Assembly: GCF_014218335.1 (NCBI RefSeq)
Contig: NZ_AP023367.1
Coordinates: 1,427,501-1,491,500, forward strand
DNA from: Anaerocolumna cellulosilytica
Lineage (GTDB): Bacteria > Bacillota > Clostridia > Lachnospirales > Lachnospiraceae
Direction of reading: 5' to 3'
Length of the DNA: 64,000 nucleotides
The number at the start of each line of letters is the position of its first letter. Position 1 is the first letter of the stretch. The notes beneath the pieces were generated by a model. The model was not told the DNA's origin. It saw nothing but the letters and a program-made list of their open reading frames with translations, and ran no database searches. Shown in pieces: positions 34,348 through 44,036 of this stretch. The translations under genes and the position numbers were made by a program.

Positions 34348-34393
34348 ATTTTATTTGACTGACATACAGATGTCAACATTACTAGGGTATAAT
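34348..34393. promoter_or_regulatory. Divergent promoters with shared WYL-regulator operator
   Basis: Minus strand: TTGACA (34376-34371), 17 bases, TAAAAT (34353-34348) for the WYL regulator. Plus strand: TATAAT (34388-34393) for the peptidase E gene. The palindrome TGACAT-ACAG-ATGTCA (34360-34375) overlaps the minus-strand -35 and sits where the plus -35 should be, so one bound dimer could control both directions. Confidence 0.75.
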
Positions 34394-34424
34394 AGGAATG
34401 AATAATTATAGGAGGATAGGCATA

Positions 34425-35048
34425 ATGAAAAAACTTTTTTTATCTTCATCGTTTAAAGATGTGGCAGAATTGTTTGAAGAATTCGCTTCCATGGAATTGG
34501 TAGGAAAAACAGTGACTTTTATTCCTACTGCTGCATTACACGAAAAAGTAAATTTCTATGTTAAGTCAGGCAGGAAAGCATTGGAAAAAATGGGGCTTAT
34601 AGTGGAGGAACTAGAAATATCCTCAGCAACACAAGCAGAAATAGTAAATAAACTACAAAGTAATGATTTTATATATGTTTCTGGTGGAAATACTTTCTTT
34701 TTGCTTCAAGAGCTGCAAAGAGTGGGAGCCGATAAAATAATAAAGGATGAAATCGAATCAGGAAAGATTTATATTGGTGAATCTGCGGGTTCTATGATTC
34801 TTGCTCCCGACACGGAATATGTTAAAGATATGGATGATTATAAAATAGCAACAGATTTAAGTGATTTTCATGGGTTAAACATAGTTGACTTTTATCCGGT
34901 ACCGCACCATAATTGCTCACCATTTCAAAAAGCAGTAGAAAGGATTATTTCAAAATATGAAGATACATTGATTTTGAAGCCTATTTCTAATTCGCAGGTA
35001 ATAGAGGTTAGTGATAATGTAATAAGAATTGCTGAAATACGACTGTAA
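34425..35048 (+). CDS. Peptidase E-like (S51) type 1 glutamine amidotransferase-fold protein
   Basis: 207 residues from ATG 34425 behind AGGAGG. The nucleophile elbow GESAGSMIL places Ser120 as the catalytic residue; VSGGNTFFLLQEL and VDFYPVPHHN are S51 features. Peptidase E cleaves Asp-X dipeptides, but many relatives have unknown substrates. Likely regulated by the divergent WYL protein. Confidence 0.88.
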   Translation: MKKLFLSSSFKDVAELFEEFASMELVGKTVTFIPTAALHEKVNFYVKSGRKALEKMGLIVEELEISSATQAEIVNKLQSNDFIYVSGGNTFFLLQELQRVGADKIIKDEIESGKIYIGESAGSMILAPDTEYVKDMDDYKIATDLSDFHGLNIVDFYPVPHHNCSPFQKAVERIISKYEDTLILKPISNSQVIEVSDNVIRIAEIRL

Positions 35049-35249
35049 TTGGGCTTGTGTTGAAGGAAATAGGATATCAAGAATCTAAAGAATAGAAAAA
35101 ATGTCGGACAAAGTTTTATATGACGTGTTATACTGGGATTGTAAAAAATATTAAAGCTCTGTAGGAATCAATATGGCTTCTTATAGGAGTTATGATTGCT
35201 ATCAGCGAAAAGGTTGAAGAGCCTGTTGCAAGAGCTGGAGGGATAATAT

Positions 35250-35762
35250 ATGACATTTAACGGATTAAATTTTGTTCCAATGAAAAAAGAAGATGTAGCG
35301 ATTTTAACGCCGGTAATGCAACGTGCATTTGATGATGATGCTCGTCTCTTTTTTCAAACATCAACAGGTGGACCGCCTGGATATGATGACGGAAGTTTTC
35401 TTCAGAAGTGGGGAATTGAATCAGATGCTATATCTTATTGCATGCATCTTGGCGAACGAGTGATTGGTGCAATCATATTGTTTATTAACCATGAACACAA
35501 GCGCGGTTTCCTTGGTAATATTTTTATTGACAGCGACTTAATTGGAAAAGGCTATGGGTATACTGCGTGGTGCTTTGTAGAGCATACATTTCCACAAATA
35601 ACTGTATGGGAAACCGAGACACCAGCGGTGTCATATCGTAACCACTGTTTTTACATAAATAAATGTGGATTTCATGTGGTTGCCGTTGATGGAGGAATGG
35701 ACAGGTATGAGGCGATGTTCAAGCTTAAAAAGGTGATTAGTGAAAAAGCAAACACAATATGA
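35250..35762 (+). CDS. GNAT family N-acetyltransferase
   Basis: 170 residues. The acetyl-CoA motif is FLGNIFIDSDLIGKGYGYTAW and the final part is YRNHCFYINKCGFHVV. Substrate unknown. GGAGGG precedes the ATG. The preceding 200 bases hold only a short remnant-like frame. The terminator at 35806-35840 closes the unit. Confidence 0.85.
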   Translation: MTFNGLNFVPMKKEDVAILTPVMQRAFDDDARLFFQTSTGGPPGYDDGSFLQKWGIESDAISYCMHLGERVIGAIILFINHEHKRGFLGNIFIDSDLIGKGYGYTAWCFVEHTFPQITVWETETPAVSYRNHCFYINKCGFHVVAVDGGMDRYEAMFKLKKVISEKANTI

Positions 35763-35805
35763 AAGTATCAGTATTCTGAATCATATCTAAATACGTAGTT
35801 AAGAT

Positions 35806-35840
35806 AAAAAAGTCTCCCGGCATGATAGGAGACTTTTTTT
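35806..35840 (+). terminator. Intrinsic terminator after GNAT gene
   Basis: AAAAAAGTCTCC pairs with GGAGACTTTTTT with a T-run; 12-bp stem. Confidence 0.88.
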
Positions 35841-35966
35841 GGTATATTTTGCATGTTGATGGCTTTTTTAGAGTAGGCATGTTATAATACAGTTAATGGT
35901 TGTCAGATAATGTAATATTGCTTTTTGTATTGTTTTACTAAGATGAAAATGAGTAGGAGGTAAAAA

Positions 35967-36458
35967 ATGAGCAAGTACGAAGAAGGTATAAAATTAATTG
36001 AAGAAAGGTGCGGCAACGGAAAAGATAATCTCATCTCTCTCTCAACTATTGCATTAGATCTTAACGCTGACGGAAAACCCCGTCCTTATGTACGTGATGT
36101 GAATGCTTATTATGAAGACGGCGTGTTTTACGTTGCTGCTTGGGCAGAATCGACAAAAATACAGCAGATTGCTAAAAACAAAGAGGTTGCTTTTTCAGTT
36201 TGCTGCGAGTGGTTTTCTGGAAATGGGATTGGTGAAAATCTAGGATGGGTTTTAGACCCGAAAAACGCTGAGCTAAGAACTAAACTTCGTAAGGCATTTG
36301 CTAAATGGTACGAAGACATAAGCAATGAACAGGATGAAAACTGTATTATTTTGGCGATTCGTATCACAAGAGGTACGGTAATTAAAGACCATGGTGCGGT
36401 GTGTTACAATTTGGACTTTGTGAATAAAGTAGAGACGGAAGAAGGAAAAATCAGATAA
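35967..36458 (+). CDS. Pyridoxamine 5'-phosphate oxidase-like flavoprotein
   Basis: 163 residues with the split-barrel features STIALDLNADGKPRPYVRDVNAYYEDGVFYVAAWAESTKIQQIAKNKEVAF given here in part only as position guide (about 24-75): a first strand pair, then the FMN-contact STK. Relative of general-stress PNPOx proteins. It is the second PNPOx-like protein in the window and is not close to the first. TAGGAGGT precedes the ATG. Confidence 0.82.
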   Translation: MSKYEEGIKLIEERCGNGKDNLISLSTIALDLNADGKPRPYVRDVNAYYEDGVFYVAAWAESTKIQQIAKNKEVAFSVCCEWFSGNGIGENLGWVLDPKNAELRTKLRKAFAKWYEDISNEQDENCIILAIRITRGTVIKDHGAVCYNLDFVNKVETEEGKIR

Positions 36459-36631
36459 GATATAGAACTTATCTAATATACTTACCAGAAAAATATGCTA
36501 TACGATATATCGGAAAGCATATTTAGAAAACCAGAAAAAGTCTATCAATTTAGTTTATATCCATGTACACATAAAATCTACTATAACAGCAAAGAATATA
36601 GGTAACAAAAGGAAAGGAAGCAATCTTTGCA

Positions 36632-36787
36632 TTGGTAAATATGGATAAATCAAAACATGAAAAACTACAACAAAAGAAAGAGAACGAAAGGTTTAATAAT
36701 AGCACGAATAAAAACAAAGTAGAGAATCAAAACCAGACGCACAACGTTGTGCAGGAAGGTATTGGACCTATTAATCAAAAAAGATAA
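36632..36787 (+). CDS. Small Lys/Asn/Gln-rich hydrophilic protein
   Basis: A frame starting at TTG 36632 (51 residues) or ATG 36641 (48 residues); AGGAAAGGAAG at 36609-36619 fits the TTG better. The composition is extremely polar (MDKSKHEKLQQKKENE...), with a less biased end VVQEGIGPINQKR. It recalls small clostridial proteins of unknown role, some of which are spore-associated, but I cannot name a family. It has its own terminator at 36822-36865. Confidence 0.6.
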   Translation: MVNMDKSKHEKLQQKKENERFNNSTNKNKVENQNQTHNVVQEGIGPINQKR

Positions 36788-36821
36788 GGATGATTGAACA
36801 ATTTTAATTTTTTGTGAGTTG

Positions 36822-36865
36822 AATAAGAAGCATCTGTATGAATTATGCAGAGGCTTCTTATTTTT
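36822..36865 (+). terminator. Intrinsic terminator
   Basis: AATAAGAAGCATCTG (36822-36836) pairs with CAGAGGCTTCTTATT (36848-36862), followed by TTTGG. Confidence 0.85.
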
Positions 36866-36867
36866 GG

Positions 36868-37082
36868 TTGTACTATATAATTTTAATTTGTTTGTAATTT
36901 CCATAATCGCTAAATTTGTGATATAATAAGTGTAATAAACAATTAATTATCTATTTGCTTCGTATCGCAAGATTGTTTGCGATGTGCATGGTAGATTCGT
37001 GTGAAAATAAAAACCATTTTCACATCCAAATTCGTGCCTGTGGTTCAAAGTTTGCAGGTAGCAGAAAGGGTATGGAGATTAT
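36868..37082 (+). other. Promoter and structured 5' region of DUF2500 gene
   Basis: A TATAAT is at 36922-36927. The following leader of about 150 bases contains TGAAAAT-AAAAACC-ATTTTCA and a CGCAAGATTGTTTGCG hairpin. No known riboswitch is recognised. Confidence 0.35.
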
Positions 37083-37484
37083 ATGACAGGATTTAACAAT
37101 GTGGGCTTTGGCTTTCCAAATTTTTTATTTGCATTTATACCTATGATTGTATTTTTTGGATTTATATTTGTATTTGGGATGATGATTTATTCTCTAGTTC
37201 AAAAAGCAAAGATAGAAAATAAAAATAACAAATCACCAATATTATCCGTAGAGGCGAAGGTGGTTACAAAGAGAACGGATGTCACGCATCATAATCATAA
37301 CAATATGAATAATAATACTATGCATCATAGCTCTTCCACCAGATACTATGTGACGTTTCAGGTTGATAGTGGGGACCGAATAGAATTTGCAGTATCCGGC
37401 AATGAATACGGTATGCTTGTGGAGCAGGATATGGGCAAATTAACCTTCCAGGGGACTAGATATCTGGGGTTTGCAATTACTTAG
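37083..37484 (+). CDS. DUF2500 membrane protein
   Basis: 133 residues. One membrane span (about 15-40), a His/Asn-rich linker (THHNHNNMNNNTMHHSS) and the C-terminal beta domain with YYVTFQVDSGDRIEF and GKLTFQGTRYLGF, as in DUF2500. Function unknown. The His-rich linker could bind metal (inference). GGAG lies before the ATG. Confidence 0.82.
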   Translation: MTGFNNVGFGFPNFLFAFIPMIVFFGFIFVFGMMIYSLVQKAKIENKNNKSPILSVEAKVVTKRTDVTHHNHNNMNNNTMHHSSSTRYYVTFQVDSGDRIEFAVSGNEYGMLVEQDMGKLTFQGTRYLGFAIT

Positions 37485-38122
37485 AAACACGCAGTAAACG
37501 AATAGTAGTAATGAAAATGAAACGATATGTTCTATCTTTTAATCGGAAGAAACTTTAAAGGATACATCCTGACTAGTCTGTGTGCAATGCATATAGCACT
37601 CGCGCTATTGCATTAAAGCACACAGATAGGAGTTTAAGATAGAAGGTATTGTTTTTTAGTATAGGATAGGTTTTCTTCCATTCTTTCTTCATATGTAAAA
37701 AATCTTGGTATAGTCTATACCTATTATTCCCTATAGGAAAAGAGTATATTGCATAATTATTAATTCCAAAGTAAGAGTTGACAGTTTTTATACAGTCGTT
37801 ATTGTATGCTTTTATTGTGTGATGCAGTATTTTAAGGTGTTTTGGTGTTGCAAAAACAAATTTGACAGATAATATATACATTTATATTGAATGCATAAAG
37901 TTAATTCGTGAAGTAATTATGCGTAAAAATGAATAAATAATTACAAACGTTATAAAATATCCTTTTATTTTATACATTTTCTTGTTATGATAGTAGACAT
38001 AATAAAAAAATCAAGTATAATAAGTTAAAATAAATAGTTCAAGTCGTAAGTCAAGAGAGTAAAGAAATAGAGAATAAGAGCTAGTATCGCTGGTACATCT
38101 GCGATATGCAATGGGGGAAACC
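37485..38122. other. Long intergenic region with repeated leader and hairpin
   Basis: CTGTGTGC (37578-37585 region) pairs with GCACACAG (37618-37625 region) to form a long hairpin, and the second arm is part of the 20-mer AAAGCACACAGATAGGAGTT (37615-37634) shared with 12651-12670. No start codon follows it, so it looks like the leader of a lost gene. A 102-codon minus frame (37573-37881) has no ribosome site. No S-box, T-box or cobalamin riboswitch precedes the methionine operon. Confidence 0.4.
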
Positions 38123-39904
38123 ATGAGAATTCAGGATTATCTAAAGGAACATAAATTAATAACCGATGGTGCAATGGGTACCTATTATGCAAAACTGCTT
38201 AACAATGAAACTGCAGTTTCTGAGTATGCCAACCTGACCGAACCGGAAGTTGTTATACATATTCATAAAGAGTATATCAAGGCAGGTGCAGAACTGATAA
38301 GAACTAATTCCTTTGCAGCGAATCAACAGACTTTAAAGGTAAATAAGAAGGAGCAGAAAGCTATTATACAGTCAGCATACAAGCTTGCAAAGCAGGCAGT
38401 AGAAGAATCCGGCAAGGAGGTTTATATTGCCTGTGATATAGGTCCCATTCCGGAGAACGGAGACAGAGCAGAAGAGGAAATAGCAGCGGAATACAAGTTA
38501 ATTTGTGACGCCTTTTTACAGGAGAAACCAGATATTTTTATTTTTGAAACCTTCTCTGATTTTTTCTACCTTAAGAATTTAATAGCATATATAAAGGAAA
38601 GGGCCCCGGAGGTTTTTATTATAACAAATTTTACTCTCAACAAAAATGGTTATACAGGCAAAGGAATCAGTGCCAAGGTTTTATTAGAAACCATAGCAGA
38701 TACCGAGGGTATTGATGCAGGAGGCTTTAACTGTGGCATCGGTTCCGGTCATATGTTCCATATTCTGAAAAAGCTAAGATTCCCTGACGGGAAGTATATA
38801 GTATCGGCACCCAATGCCGGATATCCGGAACAGTTTAAAAACCGTATGATATTTATGGATAACGAGGGCTACTTTGAAGGTAATATGCAGCGAATCGTTG
38901 ATTTAGGTGTGGATATAATCGGGGGGTGCTGTGGTACTACACCAGATTATATTAAAAAGATAGCGGATAATATTGATTTAAAGGAAGAGGAAAGGGGAAT
39001 CCGCTTTCGATTTTTAGAAGATGATACCAAAGAACTTACCTATGAAAAAAATGATTTCTATAGTCTTTTTACGAGAAATAAAAAAGTGGTGGCAGTGGAA
39101 CTCGACCCGCCCTTTGATGCGAAAGATGATTCTATAATTGCTTGTGCCCACAAACTAAAGGCCAGTGGTGCACATATTATTACCATGGCGGATTCTCCTA
39201 TGGGAAGAAGCAGAGTAGATTCCATATTAATGAGTGTCAAGCTTATGCGGGAGACAGGAATATCTGTTATGCCTCATGTGTGCTGCCGCGATAAAAATAT
39301 GATAGCTATGCGTTCTGGTTTGCTGGGAGCTTATATTAATGGTGTCAGAAATATTTTAGTGGTTACCGGTGACCCGATACCTAGTGAACAAAGACAATCA
39401 ACTACCGGGGTCTTCGATTATAATTCCATGCAGTTGATGAACTATATAAATGAAATGAATCGAGAGCACTTTTTAGATGATCCCATATTCTTTGGAGGAG
39501 CCTTAAATTACGGCAGAGGACCAGTTGATAAAGTGATTGAAAGAATGAAGAAAAAAATACAGGCGGGCGCAGGATACTTTATGACCCAGCCCATCTTTGC
39601 AGATGAAGATGTGGACAGGATACGCTATATTAAGAGTAAGGTAAATACGAAGATATTGTGCGGAATTATGCCACTAGTTAGCTACCGTAATGCTAACTTT
39701 ATAAAGAACGAAATTACAGGAATACATGTACCGGACTGGGTGGTAGAACGCTACCACCCTGATATGTCCAAGGAAGAAGCTGAGAGGGTAGCAGCTTTAA
39801 TAGCCAATGAAATTATTGAAAAGTTAAGCCCTTTTGCAGATGGTTATTATTTTATGTTACCTTTTAACAGAGTAAGTTTGATGGATAAAATAGTAATCAA
39901 ATAG
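38123..39904 (+). CDS. Bifunctional homocysteine S-methyltransferase / methylenetetrahydrofolate reductase
   Basis: 593 residues from ATG 38123, with GGGGGAAA just ahead; ATG 38111 is possible but lacks a site. N-terminal half is a homocysteine methyltransferase (LITDGAMGTYYAKLL, RTNSFAANQ, GFNCGIGSG, zinc-binding GGCCGTT at about 268-274). The C-terminal half from about 310 is an MTHFR TIM barrel (VAVELDPPFD, ADSPMGRSR, VTGDP, GAGYFMTQPIF). It supplies 5-methyl-THF and methylates homocysteine, alongside MetH in the same operon. Confidence 0.93.
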   Translation: MRIQDYLKEHKLITDGAMGTYYAKLLNNETAVSEYANLTEPEVVIHIHKEYIKAGAELIRTNSFAANQQTLKVNKKEQKAIIQSAYKLAKQAVEESGKEVYIACDIGPIPENGDRAEEEIAAEYKLICDAFLQEKPDIFIFETFSDFFYLKNLIAYIKERAPEVFIITNFTLNKNGYTGKGISAKVLLETIADTEGIDAGGFNCGIGSGHMFHILKKLRFPDGKYIVSAPNAGYPEQFKNRMIFMDNEGYFEGNMQRIVDLGVDIIGGCCGTTPDYIKKIADNIDLKEEERGIRFRFLEDDTKELTYEKNDFYSLFTRNKKVVAVELDPPFDAKDDSIIACAHKLKASGAHIITMADSPMGRSRVDSILMSVKLMRETGISVMPHVCCRDKNMIAMRSGLLGAYINGVRNILVVTGDPIPSEQRQSTTGVFDYNSMQLMNYINEMNREHFLDDPIFFGGALNYGRGPVDKVIERMKKKIQAGAGYFMTQPIFADEDVDRIRYIKSKVNTKILCGIMPLVSYRNANFIKNEITGIHVPDWVVERYHPDMSKEEAERVAALIANEIIEKLSPFADGYYFMLPFNRVSLMDKIVIK

Positions 39905-39912
39905 GAGTATGT

Positions 39913-40308
39913 ATGAAGCAGATATTAAGGGAAAAACTTATTGTCCGAGAATCCTTTGCCATGGCGTTTCAAGGAGGAGAAATATGGTTTGAACAATTGG
40001 ATGCCCTTTCCATATACAAAGAACTTGTTATGGAAAAATTCCAAAAGGACATGGAAATCATAAAACGGCCATCTACTACAGGACTTATTGCTATTAATCT
40101 GAATGAAACAGAAGTAGATACAGATATGATACAGCAGATACTAGGTAATTTGGCAGGCGTATCAAACCTACAGAAAGTGGTATTTGTAGGACTAAGCAAT
40201 ATGATAAAACGATATCTAAAACGATGGTTTTCGCAAACTCCGGTTTCATTTGTCTGCAATTGTATCGATGATTATGAGAAAGCGAAACTTTGGCTGGTAG
40301 GCCGTTAG
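39913..40308 (+). CDS. Hypothetical protein in methionine operon
   Basis: 131 residues, not recognised. It starts 8 bases after the MTHFR gene with AGGAG. An alpha/beta pattern with VVFVGLSNMIKRYLKRWF near the end loosely recalls STAS-like folds, but this is weak. Its fixed place between MTHFR and MetH suggests a link to one-carbon metabolism or its control. Confidence 0.6.
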   Translation: MKQILREKLIVRESFAMAFQGGEIWFEQLDALSIYKELVMEKFQKDMEIIKRPSTTGLIAINLNETEVDTDMIQQILGNLAGVSNLQKVVFVGLSNMIKRYLKRWFSQTPVSFVCNCIDDYEKAKLWLVGR

Positions 40309-40328
40309 AGTATAGCAGGAGGTAGAAT

Positions 40329-41432
40329 ATGCGGGCAAAATTACAAGAACTCTTAATTGGTAAAGGCAGACGTGTTCTTGCTATTAGCGACATACATGGA
40401 AATCTGTCAGGGTTGCAAAGGCTATTAGAAAAAGTTAAGTTCAACGAAAAGGATATACTTTTTATTGTAGGAGATATTGTGGAAAAAGGGCCGAATAGTT
40501 TAAAGACGCTTCGCTATATTATGGAGCTCCAAAAAAAATACGAAGTATATGCTGTCTGCGGTAATTGCGATGATACAGCAAGGAAATTGGATCAAAGGGA
40601 AAATCATTCCCGGTTACTTACCTATCTGCTTTGGCGGGAGAAGTCGTTACTTAATGAGATGTGTAAGGAGATATCCATAACACTTACCAAAGACTCTGAT
40701 ATAGAAGAGACCTGTAAGTCGATAAAGCAGCATTTTAAGGCTGAGATAGAATGGCTTGCAGAGCTGCCGGATATCATAGAGACGGAAAATTTTATATTTG
40801 TACATGGAGGTTTAGTTTCTGAGAATCTTACAGAGCAGGATGCAGAACTGGTAAAGAAGCAAAAAAGTTTCTTAGAGAGTGAGCTTTCTTTTCATAAATA
40901 TGTTATAGTAGGGCATTGGCCGGTTGCTTTGTATGCGAAAGGCAAACCGGATTGCAGTCCGATTGTAAATCGAGAGAGAAAAATTATTAGTATTGATGGT
41001 GGGAATGTATTGAAACGGGATGGGCAGCTCAATGTTTTCATCATACCGGACATAAGTTCTGAAGAATTTACACATACAAGTACCGATGATTTTCCAGCTG
41101 GAGTGGTTCATAAGGACCAGGAGGAAAGCAAGAGTTGCTTTACAATACCTTGGATAGATAATCAGATTGAAGTACTAAAAGAGGAGGAAGAGTTCTCAGA
41201 GTGCCGGCACATAACAAGTGGTTATACTATGTGGGTGCCAGGAAAATACATCTTCAAAGACAAAGAGGGTTTAACGCGCTGTGAAGACACAACGGATTAC
41301 CGAATCGGAGTACGGCAAGGAGAACAGGTAAGGATAGTAGAGACTTTCAAAGATAGATATTTAGTAAAAAAAGATGGCGTTACAGGCTGGTACTATGGAG
41401 GAATTGAGAGAGTTCAAAAAAGAATTCTTTAA
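40329..41432 (+). CDS. Metallophosphoesterase with C-terminal extra domain
   Basis: 367 residues. Calcineurin-like motifs are in order: AISDIHGN (18-25), VGDIVEKGP (about 48-56), CGNCDD (about 78), FVHGGL (about 161) and VGHWP (about 195). This is the PPP-type/diadenosine tetraphosphatase-like set. The last 150 residues hold a beta-rich SH3-like part (GKYIFKD...VRIVETFKDRYLVKKDGVTGWYYG). Substrate unknown. It lies 20 bases after the previous gene and 55 before metH. Confidence 0.82.
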   Translation: MRAKLQELLIGKGRRVLAISDIHGNLSGLQRLLEKVKFNEKDILFIVGDIVEKGPNSLKTLRYIMELQKKYEVYAVCGNCDDTARKLDQRENHSRLLTYLLWREKSLLNEMCKEISITLTKDSDIEETCKSIKQHFKAEIEWLAELPDIIETENFIFVHGGLVSENLTEQDAELVKKQKSFLESELSFHKYVIVGHWPVALYAKGKPDCSPIVNRERKIISIDGGNVLKRDGQLNVFIIPDISSEEFTHTSTDDFPAGVVHKDQEESKSCFTIPWIDNQIEVLKEEEEFSECRHITSGYTMWVPGKYIFKDKEGLTRCEDTTDYRIGVRQGEQVRIVETFKDRYLVKKDGVTGWYYGGIERVQKRIL

Positions 41433-41487
41433 CCTTTTCAACATCCTAATTAGTATAGGTCCAAGTGTACGCAGATAGGAGCTTACT

Positions 41488-43959
41488 ATGACAAAAGCAG
41501 ATTTTCTTAAAATGGTTCAAGAGAAGATTGTATTATTAGACGGTGCCACAGGCAGTAATATGCAAAAAAACGGAATGCCCACCGGAGTATGCCCGGAAAA
41601 ATGGATTCTTGATAATCCGCAGGTGTTAATTGATTTACAAAAGGGATATGTAGAGGCAGGAACTGATATCTTGTATGCGCCAACTTTCACCAGCAGCCGG
41701 ATAAAGCTTGAAGAATATGGACTGGCTGAGGATATTGAGGATATGAACAGGGGATTGGTAAAATTATCAAAGAAGGCGGTGGCAGAAGCAGATATACCGG
41801 CAGAACGTAAAGTTTATATAGCCGCTGACCTTACCATGACCGGCAGACAGCTTTATCCCATTGGAGATTTGAAGTTCGAAGAGCTGGTTGATGTCTATAA
41901 AGAGCAGATTGCTTATATTCTCATGGAAGGTGTGGATTTGTTCGTTATTGAAACTATGATGAGTTTACAGGAATGTAGAGCTGCTGTTTTGGCAGTAAAA
42001 GAAACCTGCGATTTGCCGGTTATGGTAACCCTGACCTTTAATGACAATAACAGAACTCTTTATGGAACGGATCCGGTAACGGCAGTTACCGTACTACAAA
42101 ATATGGGAGTAGATGCTGTGGGAGTAAACTGTTCCACTGGGCCGGAAAAAATGTGTGAAGTAGTTGCAGCCATGAAAGCCTATGCCACAGTTCCAATTAT
42201 AGCAAAGCCTAATGCAGGGCTTCCTGTATTAAAAGATAATGAAACTGTATTTAGTATGGGCCCGGAAGAATTCGCTAAAAAGGCTGCCAAACTGGTTGAA
42301 GCAGGTGCAAGTATTGTGGGCGGCTGTTGCGGTACTACTATCAAACATATAAAGCTATTAGAGAAAGCAGTTGCAACTTATAAGCCACATGTACTTTCAT
42401 CAAGAAAGAAACGTATTCTAACAACGGAAAGGCGCAGCCTAAAACTGGATATTGACGGACGCTTTATGATACTTGGGGAGCGAATTAATCCTACCGGTAA
42501 AAAAGCCCTCCAAGAGGAATTAAAGGCTGACTGTCTGAATATGGTAGTTGATATGGCAAAGGAGCAGGAAGAGAATGGTGCCGATATTTTAGATGTGAAT
42601 ATGGGCATGAACGGTATTGATGAAAAGGAAATGATGGTTAAGGTAGTGAATGAATTGACAGCTGTTACCGAACTACCTCTTAGTATTGATTCAAGCCATA
42701 TCAGTGTAATCGAAGCTGCGCTTCGTATTTATCCCGGCAGAGCATTAATCAATTCCATATCGTTAGAAAAAGGTAAGATGGAAAAACTTCTTCCCGTTGC
42801 AAAAAAATATGGAGCAATGTTTATTCTACTTCCACTTTCTGAAAAAGGTCTGCCAAAAGATTTGAATGAGAAAAAAGAAATTATTAATACCATTGTAAAA
42901 GCAGCAACGGATATTGGACTTTCCAAGGAAGATATTGTTGTTGATGGGCTGGTTAATACGGTGGGTGCCAATAAAGCAGCTGCGTTAGAGACGATGGAGA
43001 CCATTCGTTACTGCAAGGAAGAACTGGAATTGGCTACCGTTGTTGGTTTATCAAATATTTCTTTTGGTTTACCCGAACGGCAGTATATAAACAGCACCTT
43101 TTTAGCGTTTGCCATTCAGGCAGGACTAACGATGGCTATAGCCAATCCCTCTCAGGATTTGCTAATGAACACCGCTTTTGCGTCTGATCTATTAAAAGGA
43201 AAAGAGGATGCGGACTTAAGGTATATAAACCGGGTAACATCACGGCCTACTGTGACTGTAGGAAAAGCAGTGCCTACTGCTAAAGGTACTTTATCTGATT
43301 TGTCAGGGGCCCGCGAGATTAATCTTGAAGGTACAGATTTGTTAGTATTTGATAGTGTGGTGAAAGGAAATAAAAGAAATATTCTGCAATATGTAAAACA
43401 ATCCTTAGAGGAAGGGAGGGAACCCTCCTTTATACTGGATAACCTTTTGATACCTGGTATTAACAAGGTCGGACAGTTATTTGATAAACAAATTTACTTC
43501 CTGCCTCAGTTAATATCCTCAGCCGAGGCGATGAAGATTGCCATAGAGCATCTGGAACCCTTATTGAAGAAAGGGGATAAAGAAAAAAAGCTGGCAACCG
43601 TTGTAATTGCTACAGTTTCCGGTGATGTACATGATATTGGTAAGAATCTGGTGGTACTAATGCTAAAGAATTACGGTTTCCACGTAATCGACCTTGGCAA
43701 GGATGTACCCTCTGAGAAGATTATTGAAACTGCTATGTCTGAAAATGCAGATATTATTGCCTTATCCGCACTGATGACTACTACAATGCTTGAGATGAAA
43801 CAGGTCATTGCCCTAAAAAAAGAGTCTGGATTAAAAGCTAAGATAATCATTGGAGGAGCTGTTATAACCCAAAGTTATGCAGATGAAATTGGCGCAGACG
43901 GGTTTGCTGCCGATGCCGGAGAAACAGTTACCTTAGTAAAAAGACTATTGAATTTGTAA
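41488..43959 (+). CDS. metH: Cobalamin-dependent methionine synthase lacking reactivation domain
   Basis: 823 residues. Domains in order are homocysteine binding (LLDGATGSNMQKNG; zinc cysteines in GVNCSTGP and GGCCGTT), pterin-binding (MILGERINPTGKKAL, NGADILDVNMG), cap and B12 domain (DVHDIGKNLVVLML, lower-ligand His at about 714). It ends right after the B12 domain, so the AdoMet reactivation domain of the 1227-residue E. coli enzyme is absent and must be supplied separately, as in many clostridia. GATAGGAG precedes the ATG. Confidence 0.93.
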   Translation: MTKADFLKMVQEKIVLLDGATGSNMQKNGMPTGVCPEKWILDNPQVLIDLQKGYVEAGTDILYAPTFTSSRIKLEEYGLAEDIEDMNRGLVKLSKKAVAEADIPAERKVYIAADLTMTGRQLYPIGDLKFEELVDVYKEQIAYILMEGVDLFVIETMMSLQECRAAVLAVKETCDLPVMVTLTFNDNNRTLYGTDPVTAVTVLQNMGVDAVGVNCSTGPEKMCEVVAAMKAYATVPIIAKPNAGLPVLKDNETVFSMGPEEFAKKAAKLVEAGASIVGGCCGTTIKHIKLLEKAVATYKPHVLSSRKKRILTTERRSLKLDIDGRFMILGERINPTGKKALQEELKADCLNMVVDMAKEQEENGADILDVNMGMNGIDEKEMMVKVVNELTAVTELPLSIDSSHISVIEAALRIYPGRALINSISLEKGKMEKLLPVAKKYGAMFILLPLSEKGLPKDLNEKKEIINTIVKAATDIGLSKEDIVVDGLVNTVGANKAAALETMETIRYCKEELELATVVGLSNISFGLPERQYINSTFLAFAIQAGLTMAIANPSQDLLMNTAFASDLLKGKEDADLRYINRVTSRPTVTVGKAVPTAKGTLSDLSGAREINLEGTDLLVFDSVVKGNKRNILQYVKQSLEEGREPSFILDNLLIPGINKVGQLFDKQIYFLPQLISSAEAMKIAIEHLEPLLKKGDKEKKLATVVIATVSGDVHDIGKNLVVLMLKNYGFHVIDLGKDVPSEKIIETAMSENADIIALSALMTTTMLEMKQVIALKKESGLKAKIIIGGAVITQSYADEIGADGFAADAGETVTLVKRLLNL

Positions 43960-44036
43960 CAAAGCTTGTTTGATTTACATCAAAAAGGAATGAGAGAAGA
44001 AGCTTTGGATTTTCCTAACGAATCAGTTGAATCATA

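Noticed and set aside
35164-35250. Short frame ending VARAGGIIYDI before the GNAT gene
   Set aside because: Looks like the tail of a lost membrane protein gene, but too short to support a call.
37573-37881. 102-codon minus-strand frame
   Set aside because: No ribosome site, spans a hairpin and repeated leader, and shows no family features; at best a decayed fragment.
37900-38122. SAM (S-box) or cobalamin riboswitch before the methionine operon
   Set aside because: None of the conserved core sequences of these riboswitches is present.
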